From assembly GCA_013377095.1 (NCBI GenBank), contig JACAAY010000022.1, forward strand, positions 1 through 54,906: DNA of 54,906 nucleotides, in the 5' to 3' direction. The notes beneath the pieces were generated by a model that did not search any database, was not told the DNA's origin, and saw only the letters and a program-made list of their open reading frames with translations. Origin of the DNA: Desulfuromonadales bacterium. GTDB lineage: Bacteria > Desulfobacterota > Desulfuromonadia > Geobacterales > Pseudopelobacteraceae. Both the position numbers and the translations under genes were made by a program. Below, piece by piece: positions 15,813 to 25,120 of this stretch (positions are counted from its first letter, which is position 1; each line of letters starts with the position of its first letter).

Positions 15813-16457
15813 ATGAAGTTTTTTATCGACACCGCGGATGTACGCGAAATTCGTGACGCACACGACCTGGGACTGGTTGACGGCGTTACCACCAACCCGT
15901 CCCTGATCGCCAAATCAGGGCGCAAGTTCCAGGACGTGATCCAGGAGATCGTCTCCATCGTTGACGGCCCCATCTCCGCCGAAGTCATTTCCCTGGATGC
16001 AGCGGGCATGATCAGGGAAGCCGAAGAGCTGGTCAAGATTCACCGCAACATCGTCGTCAAGGTGCCCATGACACCCGAGGGGCTCAAAGCCACCAAGGCG
16101 CTCACCGAAAAGGGCATCAAGACCAATGTGACTCTGATTTTCTCTTCACTTCAGGCGCTGCTGGCTGCCAAGGCCGGCGCCACCTATGTCTCCCCCTTTG
16201 TGGGCAGACTGGATGACATATCCCAGGACGGCATGGGTATCATCGAAGAGATCCGCACCATTTTCGACAACTACGGCTACACCAGCGAAATCATTGTTGC
16301 CAGCGTGCGGCACCCGATTCATGTACTCAACTCTGCCCTGGTCGGCGCTGATATTGCTACCATTCCCTATTCGGTCATGATTCAACTGGCCAAACACCCC
16401 CTGACCGACGCCGGTATCAAGAAGTTTCTGGCTGACTGGGAAAACGTACCCAAATAA
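15813..16457 (+). CDS. tal: Transaldolase (short FSA/TalC-type)
   Basis: A 214-residue class I aldolase of the small transaldolase group. Visible motifs are [12 protein letters not shown], the conserved [14 protein letters not shown], the Schiff-base lysine in [13 protein letters not shown] (about 86), [12 protein letters not shown] and the C-terminal [17 protein letters not shown]. It interconverts sugar phosphates in the non-oxidative pentose phosphate pathway. ATG 15813 has GGAGGATATCT upstream. The gene ends 17 bp before glgA. Confidence 0.93.
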   Translation: MKFFIDTADVREIRDAHDLGLVDGVTTNPSLIAKSGRKFQDVIQEIVSIVDGPISAEVISLDAAGMIREAEELVKIHRNIVVKVPMTPEGLKATKALTEKGIKTNVTLIFSSLQALLAAKAGATYVSPFVGRLDDISQDGMGIIEEIRTIFDNYGYTSEIIVASVRHPIHVLNSALVGADIATIPYSVMIQLAKHPLTDAGIKKFLADWENVPK

Positions 16458-16474
16458 CCAACGGAGCGTCACTG

Positions 16475-17989
16475 ATGCCGGTAAAACCGCTCACGATCCT
16501 GTTTGCAGCCTCCGAGGCCGCCCCCTTTGCGAAGGAGGGCGGCCTCGGCGATGTTGTCGGAGGCCTGCCCAAATATCTTGCCCGCCTGGGGCACGCTGTC
16601 CGGGTTGTCATTCCCCGCTATTATTCCGTCAATCGTGAGAAGTACAATCTTCGCTTGCTGCCGGGAACCCTGGTGGTACCCATGGGTATCATCGGCAATC
16701 AGTACTGTGGGGTCTACGAAGGGCGCCTGCCAGGGTGTGATGTACCGATCTATTTTCTGGAGCATGAGGCCTACTTCGGCCGACCGGGGTTGTATCAGCA
16801 GGATGGCCAGGGATACATGGACAACGACAACCGGTTTGTCTTTCTCTCCAAGGCGGCCCTGGAACTCTGCAAGATGCTCGATTTTACGCCGGACGTGGTG
16901 CATGCCCATGACTGGCATACCGGCGTTATCCCGCTCCTGCTGAACACATCCTATCTGCATGACCGGTTTGTGGGTGATGCCGCGTCACTGCTGACCCTGC
17001 ACAACATGCAGCATCAGGGCGCCTTCTACCCCGGCCTGATGGAGGTACTGGGAGTCGGCTGGAAACACTTCAACTACCTGGAGTTGGAGAAGGATGACCA
17101 GGTCAACCTGCTCAAGGGTGGCATTTACCACGCCACGCTGCTCAACACGGTCAGTGAAGGCTACGCCCGCGAGATCCAGACAGCGGAATTCGGCTGGGGC
17201 CTGGAGGGGGTTGTTGGTGACCGGAGCAACGACCTGTACGGCATCCTCAATGGCGTTGATTATGAAGAGTGGAATCCGCAGAGTGACCGCTTCATTGCCG
17301 CCAATTATTCGGCCCGAACCGTAAAAAAAGGCAAGGCGCTCTGCAAGCGCGATCTGCAGAGCACCATGGGGCTGCCGCTGCGTGACGATGTGCCGCTGCT
17401 GGGAGTGGTTTCTCGCATGGTCAGACAGAAGGGAACCGACCTGCTAGCCGAGGCCATCCCCCGAATTCTGGAGATGGATGTGCAGTTTGTCATGGTCGGC
17501 AATGGCGAACCCTGGGCACATTTCTACTTCGGCGACATCGCCGCCCAGTACCCGGATAAATTCGCCTGTTTTATCGGCTACGACGAGGCACTGGCCCACA
17601 AGGTTGAGGCGGGAGCGGATTTTTTCGTTATGCCTTCGGCCTTCGAGCCGTGCGGTCTGAACCAGATGTACAGCCTGGCCTATGGCACTCCTCCCATCGT
17701 GCGGTCCACCGGCGGCCTGGAGGACAGCGTTGAAAATTTCGACGAGGCCAAGCTCACCGGCACCGGCTTCAAGTTCTGGAGCCACAGCGCCACAGCCCTC
17801 TACGACACCATCGGCTGGGCGGTTTATACCTACTTCAACAATCCGGCCGGACTGGCCGCACTCAGGAAGAACGGCATGGCGCAACGCTTCACCTGGGATG
17901 CGGCCGCACTGAAGTACGAGGAACTGTACAAGCTGGCCATCAAGCGCCGGCGCGGCCCTGAGTACTTTCGCAACCGCTTCGGTGAGTAG
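16475..17989 (+). CDS. glgA: Glycogen synthase (ADP-glucose type)
   Basis: A 504-residue GT5 family retaining glycosyltransferase. The N-terminal Rossmann fold begins ILFAASEAAPFAKEGGLGDVVGGLP; the KEGGLGDV form is a variant of the more common KTGGLADV. Further motifs are HAHDWHTGVIPLLL, TLHNMQHQG, GILNGVDYEEWNP and the C-terminal ADP-glucose site with VSRMVRQKG, FVMPSAFEPCGLNQMYSLAYGTPPIVRSTGGL (residues about 385-417). It extends alpha-1,4-glucan from ADP-glucose. It is the last gene of the folK row. Confidence 0.96.
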   Translation: MPVKPLTILFAASEAAPFAKEGGLGDVVGGLPKYLARLGHAVRVVIPRYYSVNREKYNLRLLPGTLVVPMGIIGNQYCGVYEGRLPGCDVPIYFLEHEAYFGRPGLYQQDGQGYMDNDNRFVFLSKAALELCKMLDFTPDVVHAHDWHTGVIPLLLNTSYLHDRFVGDAASLLTLHNMQHQGAFYPGLMEVLGVGWKHFNYLELEKDDQVNLLKGGIYHATLLNTVSEGYAREIQTAEFGWGLEGVVGDRSNDLYGILNGVDYEEWNPQSDRFIAANYSARTVKKGKALCKRDLQSTMGLPLRDDVPLLGVVSRMVRQKGTDLLAEAIPRILEMDVQFVMVGNGEPWAHFYFGDIAAQYPDKFACFIGYDEALAHKVEAGADFFVMPSAFEPCGLNQMYSLAYGTPPIVRSTGGLEDSVENFDEAKLTGTGFKFWSHSATALYDTIGWAVYTYFNNPAGLAALRKNGMAQRFTWDAAALKYEELYKLAIKRRRGPEYFRNRFGE

Positions 17990-18116
17990 TCAAGGTTCGC
18001 CGAATGCGCAGCTAAATTCATCTGACAGGCGGCCGGTTCAAGATTAATTTTCTGACACTTTTGTTGTCGACTCGAGAAATACGTCGGACGGAGCGATTAC
18101 TGACACGGGACTGAAC

Positions 18117-19517
18117 ATGTCAAACGTTGACCTTCAGCAGTTGATTGCCCTCCTGGACGCACACAACGAGCTAACCAGAATCCCTGTCCCGACCGACCCG
18201 CTTCTGGAAATCGCCGCCATCACCGACCGGGTCTGCAAATCATTCGGTGGCGGCAAAGCCCTGCTGTTCGAATCTCCCGCAGGCTCACCATTCCCTGTCG
18301 CCACAAACCTGTTCGGCTCCCCGCGACGGGTTTGCCTGGCCCTGGGCATCGACCACCTGGACCGGTTGACCGAGCGGATGACACAACTGCTCGACCGGAT
18401 TCCCTCCCCGGACATGCCCAGCCTCGACCGCCAGATTGCCGACCTGCCCGAATTCTCCCGCTTCATGCCTTACTTCTCACCTGACCCTGACCCGCAACTG
18501 ATGGCAATGGAGCCGCCCGACTTGAGGCTGCTTCCCTTTCTGCAGAGCTGGCCCGGTGACGGCAGTGCCTGCGGTTACCCCCGCTACATCACCTTGGGGC
18601 ACGTATTTACCCGTCACCCGGAGAGCGGACTGCAGAACTGCGGTATGTACGGCGCCCAACTGCGCGGCGCGACAGAACTGGCCTTGCGCTGGAAAGCGGG
18701 CAGTGGAGCAGCTCGGCACCTGGAGGAGCACCGCCGCCTTGGCCAGCCGATGCCGGTGGCCATTGCCCTGGGAGGTCCACCTGCTGCAACCTTCAGCGCC
18801 ATGCTGCCCCTGCCGGGTGAACTGGATGAAATCACCTTTGCCGGATTCCTGGGCTTGGTTGCTCTGGATACAGTTCCCTGCCGGAGTGTTCCGCTGCAGG
18901 TTCCGGCCGGGTGCGAACTGGTCATCGAGGGGTATGTCCATCCGGGGGAAACGGTTGAGGAGGGGCCCTTTGGCAATCACACCGGTTGTTATTCGCCAGC
19001 CGCGATCGCCAGCCTGATGCGGATCACCGCCATCAGCCACCGTCGGAACGCGATCATCCCGGCCACGGTGGTCGGACCGCCCCCCATGGAGGACTGCTGG
19101 ATGGCCAAGGCATGGGAGCGGCTGTTGCTGGCGTTCCTGAAGCGGCTGATTCCTGGCGTGCATGAACTCTGCTTCCCACTGGAATGGGTCTTTCACCAGA
19201 GCGCCATCATTTCCCTTGATAACCCTTCCCCTGCCATGGTAAGGGAAACAGCCGCCCGGCTCTGGAACAGCCCCTGGTTTTCCGGCTCGCGCCTGCTGAT
19301 CTTTGTGGATGCCGGGGTTGACACCTCCTCCATGACCGGAGTGGCCTGGCAAGCCATCAACAATTGTTATTTCACCCGCGACAGCTTCTGCGATGGGAGC
19401 GGGAAGCGCCAGGCCCTGGACGCCACCGGCTGCAGGACGCCACGACAACGGATCGTGGTTGATAGCGCTACTGTTCAGCGGGTTGCCGAGCGGTGGAAAG
19501 AATACGGACTCCCATGA
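18117..19517 (+). CDS. UbiD-family decarboxylase
   Basis: A 466-residue UbiD-fold protein that uses prenylated FMN to decarboxylate aromatic or unsaturated acids. Family motifs are FPVATNLFGSPRRVCLALG, YITLGHVFTRHPESGLQNCGMYGAQLRG (about 160-187; the usual ENCGMYR is altered to QNCGMYG), EGYVHPGETVEEGPFGNHTGCYSP (about 266-290) with the Glu pair expected in catalysis, and CFPLEWVFHQSAIISL. It lies directly before an MqnP-like UbiA and the ubiX gene that supplies the cofactor. That points to the decarboxylation step of futalosine menaquinone synthesis. ATG 18117 lacks a strong ribosome site. Confidence 0.85.
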   Translation: MSNVDLQQLIALLDAHNELTRIPVPTDPLLEIAAITDRVCKSFGGGKALLFESPAGSPFPVATNLFGSPRRVCLALGIDHLDRLTERMTQLLDRIPSPDMPSLDRQIADLPEFSRFMPYFSPDPDPQLMAMEPPDLRLLPFLQSWPGDGSACGYPRYITLGHVFTRHPESGLQNCGMYGAQLRGATELALRWKAGSGAARHLEEHRRLGQPMPVAIALGGPPAATFSAMLPLPGELDEITFAGFLGLVALDTVPCRSVPLQVPAGCELVIEGYVHPGETVEEGPFGNHTGCYSPAAIASLMRITAISHRRNAIIPATVVGPPPMEDCWMAKAWERLLLAFLKRLIPGVHELCFPLEWVFHQSAIISLDNPSPAMVRETAARLWNSPWFSGSRLLIFVDAGVDTSSMTGVAWQAINNCYFTRDSFCDGSGKRQALDATGCRTPRQRIVVDSATVQRVAERWKEYGLP

Positions 19518-19566
19518 ACCACAAAAACAGTTTTGCGCGATCAGATATTATTCAGGAAAGAACAAA

Positions 19567-20445
19567 ATGACGCAGACAAGCGGGATCATCAATAACGTCA
19601 GAGTTTTTATGGAGATGATAAAATTCTCCCACACCATCTTCGCACTGCCGTTCGCCCTGTCCGGCGCCCTGCTGGCCGCCAATGGCATGCCCGATCCACG
19701 GCAGCTGCTCTGGATCGTTTTGGCAATGGTCGGCGCCCGCACCGCGGCCATGGGACTCAACCGGCTGATCGACGCCGGTATCGATGCCCTCAACCCCCGC
19801 ACGGCGAGTCGCGCCATCCCGGCCGGACTGATTGGTAAGGGCGCCACCCTGGTGTTCATCATGGCATCAATCGTCCTGCTGCTGACAGCAGCAGCGCAAC
19901 TGAACCCGCTCTGCCTGAAGTTGTCCCCCCTGGCGCTCTTTTTCCTGGTGCTGTACTCCTACTGCAAGCGCTTTACCGCCCTGGCTCATGTGGTCCTGGG
20001 TCTCTGCCTGGCCGCCGCCCCCATCGGCGCCTGGGTTGCCATCCGCGGCAGTATCGATGGTCCGGCGCTGATCCTGGGGGGTGCGGTGCTCTTCTGGGTG
20101 GCCGGATTCGACATCCTCTATGCCCTTCAGGACCTGGAGTTTGACCGCTCCGCCGGGCTGCATTCCATCCCGGTGCTGCTGGGGGTGGAGGGCTCGCTCT
20201 GGGCCGCGCGCATGTTCCACCTGGTCATGCTGGCGCTGCTGCTGGGACTGCTTTCCCTGCTGCACCTGGGCGCATGGTTCATGGTCGGCATTCTGGTGGC
20301 GGCCGCCATGCTGCTGTATGAACACTGGCTGCTGCGTGACGGCGATCTCCTTAAACTCGATGCGGCTTTTTTCAACATGAACGGCTATATCAGTGTCGTG
20401 ATCCTGCTCAGCACGGCTGCCGAAGTCCTGACGAGGAACCCATGA
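19567..20445 (+). CDS. mqnP: UbiA-family prenyltransferase (MqnP-like)
   Basis: A 292-residue intramembrane prenyltransferase with about eight hydrophobic segments. The first Asp-rich motif is LNRLIDAGIDALNPRTASRAIPAG (about 60-83, NxxxDxxxD form). The second is DILYALQDLEFDRSAGLHSIP (about 183-203). The short NxLRDxxxD and RAIPAG signature fits the 4-hydroxybenzoate/6-carboxy-naphthol type. ATG 19567 is preceded by AGGAAAG; the frame extends back into ubiD but without a site. It overlaps ubiX by ATGA. With the flanking ubiD and ubiX it should perform prenylation in menaquinone synthesis. The distinction from UbiA rests on context. Confidence 0.85.
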   Translation: MTQTSGIINNVRVFMEMIKFSHTIFALPFALSGALLAANGMPDPRQLLWIVLAMVGARTAAMGLNRLIDAGIDALNPRTASRAIPAGLIGKGATLVFIMASIVLLLTAAAQLNPLCLKLSPLALFFLVLYSYCKRFTALAHVVLGLCLAAAPIGAWVAIRGSIDGPALILGGAVLFWVAGFDILYALQDLEFDRSAGLHSIPVLLGVEGSLWAARMFHLVMLALLLGLLSLLHLGAWFMVGILVAAAMLLYEHWLLRDGDLLKLDAAFFNMNGYISVVILLSTAAEVLTRNP

Positions 20446-21044
20446 GTACACCACGCATCCTGCTGGCCCTGAGCGGCGCCTCGGGCTCCATCTATGGTTT
20501 GCGCCTGGCGCAAGAACTTCTGCGTCGCGGTGTTGAACTCACCTTTACCGCCAGCGCGAGCGGACAGCTGGTCTGTCGCGAAGAGACCGGGCTCGACCTG
20601 GCAGGAGACAGCACAACCGTTGCCAGGACCCTCTGCGACCATCTCAAGGTTGAAGCCGGCATCCGGGTGGTGGCGTTCAACGACCTTTTTTTCAGTTCAG
20701 CCAGCGGTTCCGCCGCGCCCGACGCCATGATTGTCTGCCCCTGCAGCATGGGTACCCTGGCACGCATTGCCGCCGGCATTTCCGGCAACCTGATCGAGCG
20801 GAGCGCCGATGTCATGCTCAAGGAGCATCGCCCGCTGCTGCTGGTCCCGCGTGAAACACCGCTGAGCGAGATCCACCTGGAAAACATGCTCAGGCTGGCG
20901 CGGGCCGGTGCCAGAATCATCCCGGCCATGCCGGCTTTCTACCACCGGCCGCTGACCATTGATGACATGATTGATTTTGTGGTAGGAAAGGTTCTGGACC
21001 AGCTGGGGCTTGATAACTCGCTCTACCGGAGATGGATGAAATGA
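20442..21044 (+). CDS. ubiX: Flavin prenyltransferase UbiX
   Basis: A 200-residue flavoprotein of the UbiX/Pad1 family, which prenylates FMN to make the UbiD cofactor. It has an N-terminal LLALSGASGSIYGLRLAQELL, the CPCSMGTLARIAAGISGNLIERSADVMLKEHRPLLLVPRETPLSEIHLENML core with Ser/Arg/Glu substrate residues, and C-terminal IPAMPAFYHRPLTIDDMIDFVVGKVLDQLGL. It is translationally coupled to the prenyltransferase by an ATGA overlap. Confidence 0.96.
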   Translation: MSTPRILLALSGASGSIYGLRLAQELLRRGVELTFTASASGQLVCREETGLDLAGDSTTVARTLCDHLKVEAGIRVVAFNDLFFSSASGSAAPDAMIVCPCSMGTLARIAAGISGNLIERSADVMLKEHRPLLLVPRETPLSEIHLENMLRLARAGARIIPAMPAFYHRPLTIDDMIDFVVGKVLDQLGLDNSLYRRWMK

Positions 21045-21073
21045 GCGGGGCGCCCTCAGGGAGCGCCCTTTCA
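21042..21073 (+). terminator. Probable terminator after ubiX
   Basis: GGGCGC...GCGCCC with inner pairs around the loop, then TTT: a GC-rich hairpin between the convergent ubiX and cytidylate-kinase-like genes. The T-run is short. Confidence 0.45.
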
Positions 21074-21098
21074 GTATGGTTTGGGCCATCCACCCCGA

Positions 21099-21803
21099 TC
21101 AGCATTCCATGACATACTTCACGATGGTGTCGGCAATTTTATCCACACTGTTGCGGTCATGGTTGAAGACCAGGTTGTACACGCTCAGGTCACGGGAGTC
21201 CCGATCGAGAAACGTGCGTATAAACTGTTCCCGCTGACGCTGTCCCTGCTCGATCTGCCTTTCGGCCTCTTCGCGGGAAAGCCCCAGACGGTGACTGATG
21301 GAGCGGATCTTGAATTCAGCGGAAGCGTACAGACGGAAGTGCCGGCAATTTTTCATGGACTGGGTAATAAAGGCACTGCCGCGCCCAACCAGAATCACAT
21401 TCCCCTGTTGGGCCAACTCCACGATGTAGCTGCAGATCAGCTGAAAGTAATCTTTGTCGCTCTTCCAGCTCGGCGAAAACGTCGCGATCATCTCATCCAG
21501 AAACGACGGTTTCTCCCCCAGCCTCATCAGGACATCCCCGGAAACCTTTTCCTTGCGGGCAATCTCCCGCAGCAGTTCCTTATCCATCACCAGCCACGTT
21601 TCAGAGGTTTTCTTTTCCAGCAGTTCCTGGAGACATTCGGCAACAGGGTAGGCCTCGCAGCCGAATTCACGGGAAAGCGTGATGGTTGGTCTTGCTTTTT
21701 TGGCCTGGCTCTTGGATGAGGACTCCAGCTCCCTTCTCCGGTTGTACTCCAACAGGGAACCGATACGCTTTTCAACGGAAGGAACAAGTGTCTTTTCCAA
21801 CAT
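21099..21803 (-). CDS. Cytidylate-kinase-like protein
   Basis: A 234-residue protein with the Cytidylate_kin2 pattern: ITLSREFGCEAYPVAECLQELL in place of a P-loop, then LLREIARKEKVS, ICSYIVELAQQGNVILVGRGSAFIT, FRLYASAEFKIRSI, LGLSREEAERQIEQGQRQREQFIRTFLDRDSRDLSVYNLVFN. The canonical GxxGxGKST is absent, as in many members. Nucleotide binding is inferred, not shown. A helical Arg/Lys-rich N-terminal extension (about 1-38) precedes the domain. The gene converges on ubiX. The role is unknown; relatives are often found near sensor and chemotaxis genes. Confidence 0.75.
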   Translation of the reverse strand: MLEKTLVPSVEKRIGSLLEYNRRRELESSSKSQAKKARPTITLSREFGCEAYPVAECLQELLEKKTSETWLVMDKELLREIARKEKVSGDVLMRLGEKPSFLDEMIATFSPSWKSDKDYFQLICSYIVELAQQGNVILVGRGSAFITQSMKNCRHFRLYASAEFKIRSISHRLGLSREEAERQIEQGQRQREQFIRTFLDRDSRDLSVYNLVFNHDRNSVDKIADTIVKYVMEC

Positions 21804-21894
21804 GATGCACCCCCACGGAAGAATGTTTTATTTTTTAAAACTATACCACCGCTTTCCGGGTATGCACCCGGAATCTTCACGTGCCATAACGCGG

Positions 21895-21923
21895 TTGACA
21901 GCGGTTGTGCACCGTTGTATATC
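21895..21923 (+). promoter_or_regulatory. Promoter of the Dabb gene
   Basis: TTGACA (21895-21900), 17 bp, TATATC (21918-21923). The predicted start is about 45 nt before the ATG. Confidence 0.6.
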
Positions 21924-21973
21924 AAAGTGTGTCATAACTGCCCCACATCATACCGTAAGGAGTGTTTTCCACC

Positions 21974-22264
21974 ATGATAACCCATATCGTTTTTTTCAAA
22001 CTGACCGAACCCACCGCTGACGCGCTGGCCCAAGTGCGGGACAAACTGCTCAGCATGCAGGGCAAGATACCCCAATTGCGTCACCTGGAAGCCGGGATCG
22101 ATGTCATCCGGTCCGAACGCTCCTGCGACGTTGCCCTGGTAACTCGATTCGATTCCCTCGACGACCTCCAGGCCTACCAGGTTCACCCCTACCACGCCGG
22201 TGAAGTCGTGCCGTTGATGAAATCACTCTGTTCTTCCGTCGTGGCGGTTGATTACGAGAGCTGA
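21974..22264 (+). CDS. Dabb-family (stress-responsive alpha/beta barrel) protein
   Basis: A 96-residue ferredoxin-like single-domain protein. MITHIVFFKLTEP starts the first strand, a helix follows (LAQVRDKLLSMQGKIPQLRHLEAG), and the closing part is FDSLDDLQAYQVHPYHAGEVVPLMKSLCSSVVAVDYE, the family signature with conserved HP-H. Members form dimeric barrels; the substrate is unknown. ATG 21974 is chosen over GTG 21962 because TAAGGAG is better spaced. Confidence 0.85.
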   Translation: MITHIVFFKLTEPTADALAQVRDKLLSMQGKIPQLRHLEAGIDVIRSERSCDVALVTRFDSLDDLQAYQVHPYHAGEVVPLMKSLCSSVVAVDYES

Positions 22265-22359
22265 AATCACCCGGCCCTGCCCTGTATTCCATCGAAAAAT
22301 TACGTTTTTGCCCCTGCCGGACGCCCCTCCATCCCCCTCCTGTTCGGCTCGTTTTTAGC

Positions 22360-22388
22360 TTGACTAAAAACGCTTGGTTGCGTAAGAT
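22360..22388 (+). promoter_or_regulatory. Promoter of the CoA-transferase gene
   Basis: TTGACT, 17 bp, TAAGAT. A palindrome TTTGGCC-gt-GGCCAAA (22394-22409) covers the predicted start site and could be an operator. The leader is about 130 nt. Confidence 0.6.
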
Positions 22389-22528
22389 TCCGTTTTGGCC
22401 GTGGCCAAACACTGGCACGACGCAACCACCTTGAATAGCTACGTTTTTATCAAAAAAACACATCACATGTGACTGTTCTGAATGGCCTAGAGCCCATGGA
22501 CACCATAAAAACAATCAGGAGGTAGGAG

Positions 22529-24124
22529 ATGTCTGAGTACGGCACACTGCAGGACCGTGTACGATGCAAGTCCCTTTTGAGCAAAGTTGTACCTGTTGAG
22601 GAAACCTTCCAGTACTTCAAGGATGGCATGAACCTCGGTTGGTCCGGCTTTACCCCGGCCGGTTACCCGAAAGCGGTTCCCATTGCATTGGCCGACCACG
22701 TCGAGAAAAACAATCTTCAGGGCAAACTGAAATTCAGCCTGTTTATCGGCGCCTCGGTTGGAGCAGAAACCGAAGACCGCTGGGCATCGCTTGACATGAT
22801 CGACCGCCGCTGGCCGTACCAAACCGGCAAGAACATCGCCGCCGGCATCAACGAAGGCCGCATCCGCATGGGCGACAAGCATCTCTCCATGTTCGCCCAG
22901 GACCTGGGCTATGGATTCTACACCAAGGACTCTCCCACCGGCAGACTCGACCTGGCCCTGATCGAAGTCAGCGCCATCACCGAAGAAGGCGGCCTGATCC
23001 TGGGCACCTCCTGCGGCGCTGTCCCTGAAATCCTGATGATGGCCGACAAGATCATCCTGGAAGTCAACACCGCCATGCCGTCGCTGGAAGGGATCCACGA
23101 CATCGTCATCAATAAGAATCCTCCCAACCGTGAAGTTCTCAACATTACCAAGGCCAACTCCCGCATCGGCACGACCTATGTTCCCTGCGACATGAGCAAG
23201 GTCGTAGCCATCGTCGAGTCCAAGCACCCGGACAAGGGCCGCGCCTTCACCGATTCGGATGAGTCTTCCGACGCCATTGCCAACCACATCATGGATTTCC
23301 TCAGCAACGAAGTCAAAATGGGTCGCCTGCCCAAGAACCTGCTTCCGCTCCAGTCGGGCGTCGGTTCAATCGCCAACGCCGTTGTGGGCGGTCTGGCCAA
23401 AGGCCCCTTCTACAACCTGAGCGTCTACACCGAAGTTCTGCAGGACTCCATGCTCGACCTGTTCGACTCCGGCCGTCTTGACTGCGCCTCTTCCTGCTCA
23501 CTGTCCCTGTCGGAAAAAGAAGGCTTCCCGCGCTTCCTGGCCAACATGGACAAATATTTCGACAAGATCACCCTGCGTCCGCTCTCCATCGCCAACAATC
23601 CTGAGCCGATCCGTCGTCTGGGCGTCATTGCCATGAACACCCCTGTTGAAATCGACATCTACTGTCACGCCAACTCCACCCTGGTGGGTGGTACCCGCAT
23701 GATCAACGGTATCGGTGGCTCCGGCGACTTCCTGCGCAACGGTTTCCTCAAGATCATGCACACACCGTCGTCACGCCCCTCCAAGACCGACCCGACCGGT
23801 ATCACCTGTGTGGTTCCGCACTGTTCGCACATTGACCACACCGAGCACGACCTGGACTGCGTGGTAACCGAGCAGGGTCTGGCCGACTGCCGCGGCATGG
23901 CACCGAAGGATCGCGCCAAGCTGATCATCGAAAAATGCGCCCATCCGGAGTACAAACCGATCCTGAGCGAGTACCTGGCAATCGCCACCGCCGACTGCCT
24001 CAAGCGCAAGGTTGCCCATCAGCCACAGCTGTGGGACCGCGCCTTCAAGATGCAGCTCAACCTGGCCCAGAACGGCACCATGAAAATCAAAAACTGGGAC
24101 ATGAAGATCGACCTCTGCGAATAA
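22529..24124 (+). CDS. Acetyl-CoA hydrolase/transferase (succinyl-CoA:acetate type)
   Basis: A 531-residue class I CoA-transferase. Family motifs are WSGFTPAGYPKAVP (about 40), the VGxxT-like FIGASVGAETEDRW, the likely catalytic Glu in SVYTEVLQDSMLDLFDSG (about 300), NPEPIRRLGVIAMNTPVEIDIYCHANST (about 355-385), GGSGDFLRNG and CVVPHCSHIDHTEHDLDCVVTEQGLADCRG. In acetate-oxidising Geobacter, homologues move CoA from succinyl-CoA to acetate, joining acetate activation to the TCA cycle. In a propionate producer the acceptor could differ. The ribosome site is AGGAGGTAGGAG. It has its own promoter and a strong bidirectional terminator. Confidence 0.88.
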   Translation: MSEYGTLQDRVRCKSLLSKVVPVEETFQYFKDGMNLGWSGFTPAGYPKAVPIALADHVEKNNLQGKLKFSLFIGASVGAETEDRWASLDMIDRRWPYQTGKNIAAGINEGRIRMGDKHLSMFAQDLGYGFYTKDSPTGRLDLALIEVSAITEEGGLILGTSCGAVPEILMMADKIILEVNTAMPSLEGIHDIVINKNPPNREVLNITKANSRIGTTYVPCDMSKVVAIVESKHPDKGRAFTDSDESSDAIANHIMDFLSNEVKMGRLPKNLLPLQSGVGSIANAVVGGLAKGPFYNLSVYTEVLQDSMLDLFDSGRLDCASSCSLSLSEKEGFPRFLANMDKYFDKITLRPLSIANNPEPIRRLGVIAMNTPVEIDIYCHANSTLVGGTRMINGIGGSGDFLRNGFLKIMHTPSSRPSKTDPTGITCVVPHCSHIDHTEHDLDCVVTEQGLADCRGMAPKDRAKLIIEKCAHPEYKPILSEYLAIATADCLKRKVAHQPQLWDRAFKMQLNLAQNGTMKIKNWDMKIDLCE

Positions 24125-24143
24125 GCACTCTTTTTATATGACG

Positions 24144-24187
24144 TAACACAAAAGCCCTGCCGGGAAACCGGCAGGGCTTTTGTGTTA
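24144..24187. terminator. Bidirectional terminator between CoA-transferase and xerC
   Basis: A 20-bp perfect stem (24144-24163 with 24168-24187) closed by gaaa. AAAA and TTTT tracts inside the arms serve both directions. Confidence 0.92.
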
Positions 24188-24206
24188 CGGGGAAAACAGG
24201 TGAACG

Positions 24207-25115
24207 TCAGTTTTCCGATGTGGGCGTATGCGCCTTGGGATGGGCTTTGTCGTAGACCTCCATCAGGCGGTCGATGCTGACGTGGGTGTATTTCTGGGTG
24301 GTGGAGAGCGAGGCATGGCCAAGCAGTTCCTGGATGGCACGCAGGTCGGCGCCCCCCTCAAGCATGTGGGTGGCAAAGGTGTGGCGCAGGGTGTGGGGCG
24401 AGATGCGTTTGAAAGCGGCAATTTTCAGTACATAGGCATCGATGATACGCGCAACGCTGCGGCGGTTGATGCGGCCGGCGCGGGTATTGAGAAACAGCGG
24501 CCCGCTGTCGGCCGCTTCCCCCCGACTGGCCAGGTACTCTTCCACAGCCAGTATGGCCTTGCTTCCCAGCGGCACGATGCGCTGCCTGCCCCCCTTGCCC
24601 ATCACCCGCAGCATGCCGCTGGCCAGGTCCAGGTCTTCCCTGTCCAGACCGGTCAGCTCCGAGACACGCAGCCCGCTGGAGTAGAGCATCTCCAGGATGG
24701 CCCGGTCACGCAGGACATGTTTTGCCTCTTCAGAAGGAGCTTCCATCAGGGCGGTGGTCTGGTCAATATCCAGGTGGAACGGCAGCCGCTTTTCCTTTTT
24801 GGGTGTTGAAATCAGCTCGGCCGGGTTTTTGTCAACAAAGCCCCGCCTGAGCAGGTAGGTGTAAAAACTTCGGATGGCAGCCAGCTTGCGTCCAAGAGAG
24901 GATTTTTTGGCGCTTTTACCCAACTGGGCCAGATAGCGCCGCAACAACAGATGGTCCACGTCACCGGCCGCTGCCGCCTCGCCCCTCTCGCGCCGGATAA
25001 AGAGTGTCAACTGTTCCAGGTCACAACGATAGGCTGCCAGAGTATGGGGTGAAACATTGCGCTCCGTTTCCAGATAGAGGCAGAAGGCGCGGACCTGTTC
25101 CGACAAGCATTCCAT
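24207..25115 (-). CDS. xerC: Tyrosine recombinase XerC
   Basis: A 302-residue site-specific recombinase. The N-terminal SAM-like domain is about 1-100. The catalytic residues are R150 (SGLRVSEL), K174 (GKGGRQR), H241/R244 ([12 protein letters not shown]), H267 ([10 protein letters not shown]) and the nucleophile Y276. With XerD it resolves chromosome dimers at dif. The length is normal. It is followed by nothing and preceded by a lipoprotein gene 5 bp away, so it may be cotranscribed with the methyltransferase row. Confidence 0.93.
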   Translation of the reverse strand: MECLSEQVRAFCLYLETERNVSPHTLAAYRCDLEQLTLFIRRERGEAAAAGDVDHLLLRRYLAQLGKSAKKSSLGRKLAAIRSFYTYLLRRGFVDKNPAELISTPKKEKRLPFHLDIDQTTALMEAPSEEAKHVLRDRAILEMLYSSGLRVSELTGLDREDLDLASGMLRVMGKGGRQRIVPLGSKAILAVEEYLASRGEAADSGPLFLNTRAGRINRRSVARIIDAYVLKIAAFKRISPHTLRHTFATHMLEGGADLRAIQELLGHASLSTTQKYTHVSIDRLMEVYDKAHPKAHTPTSEN

Positions 25116-25120
25116 GGCAA

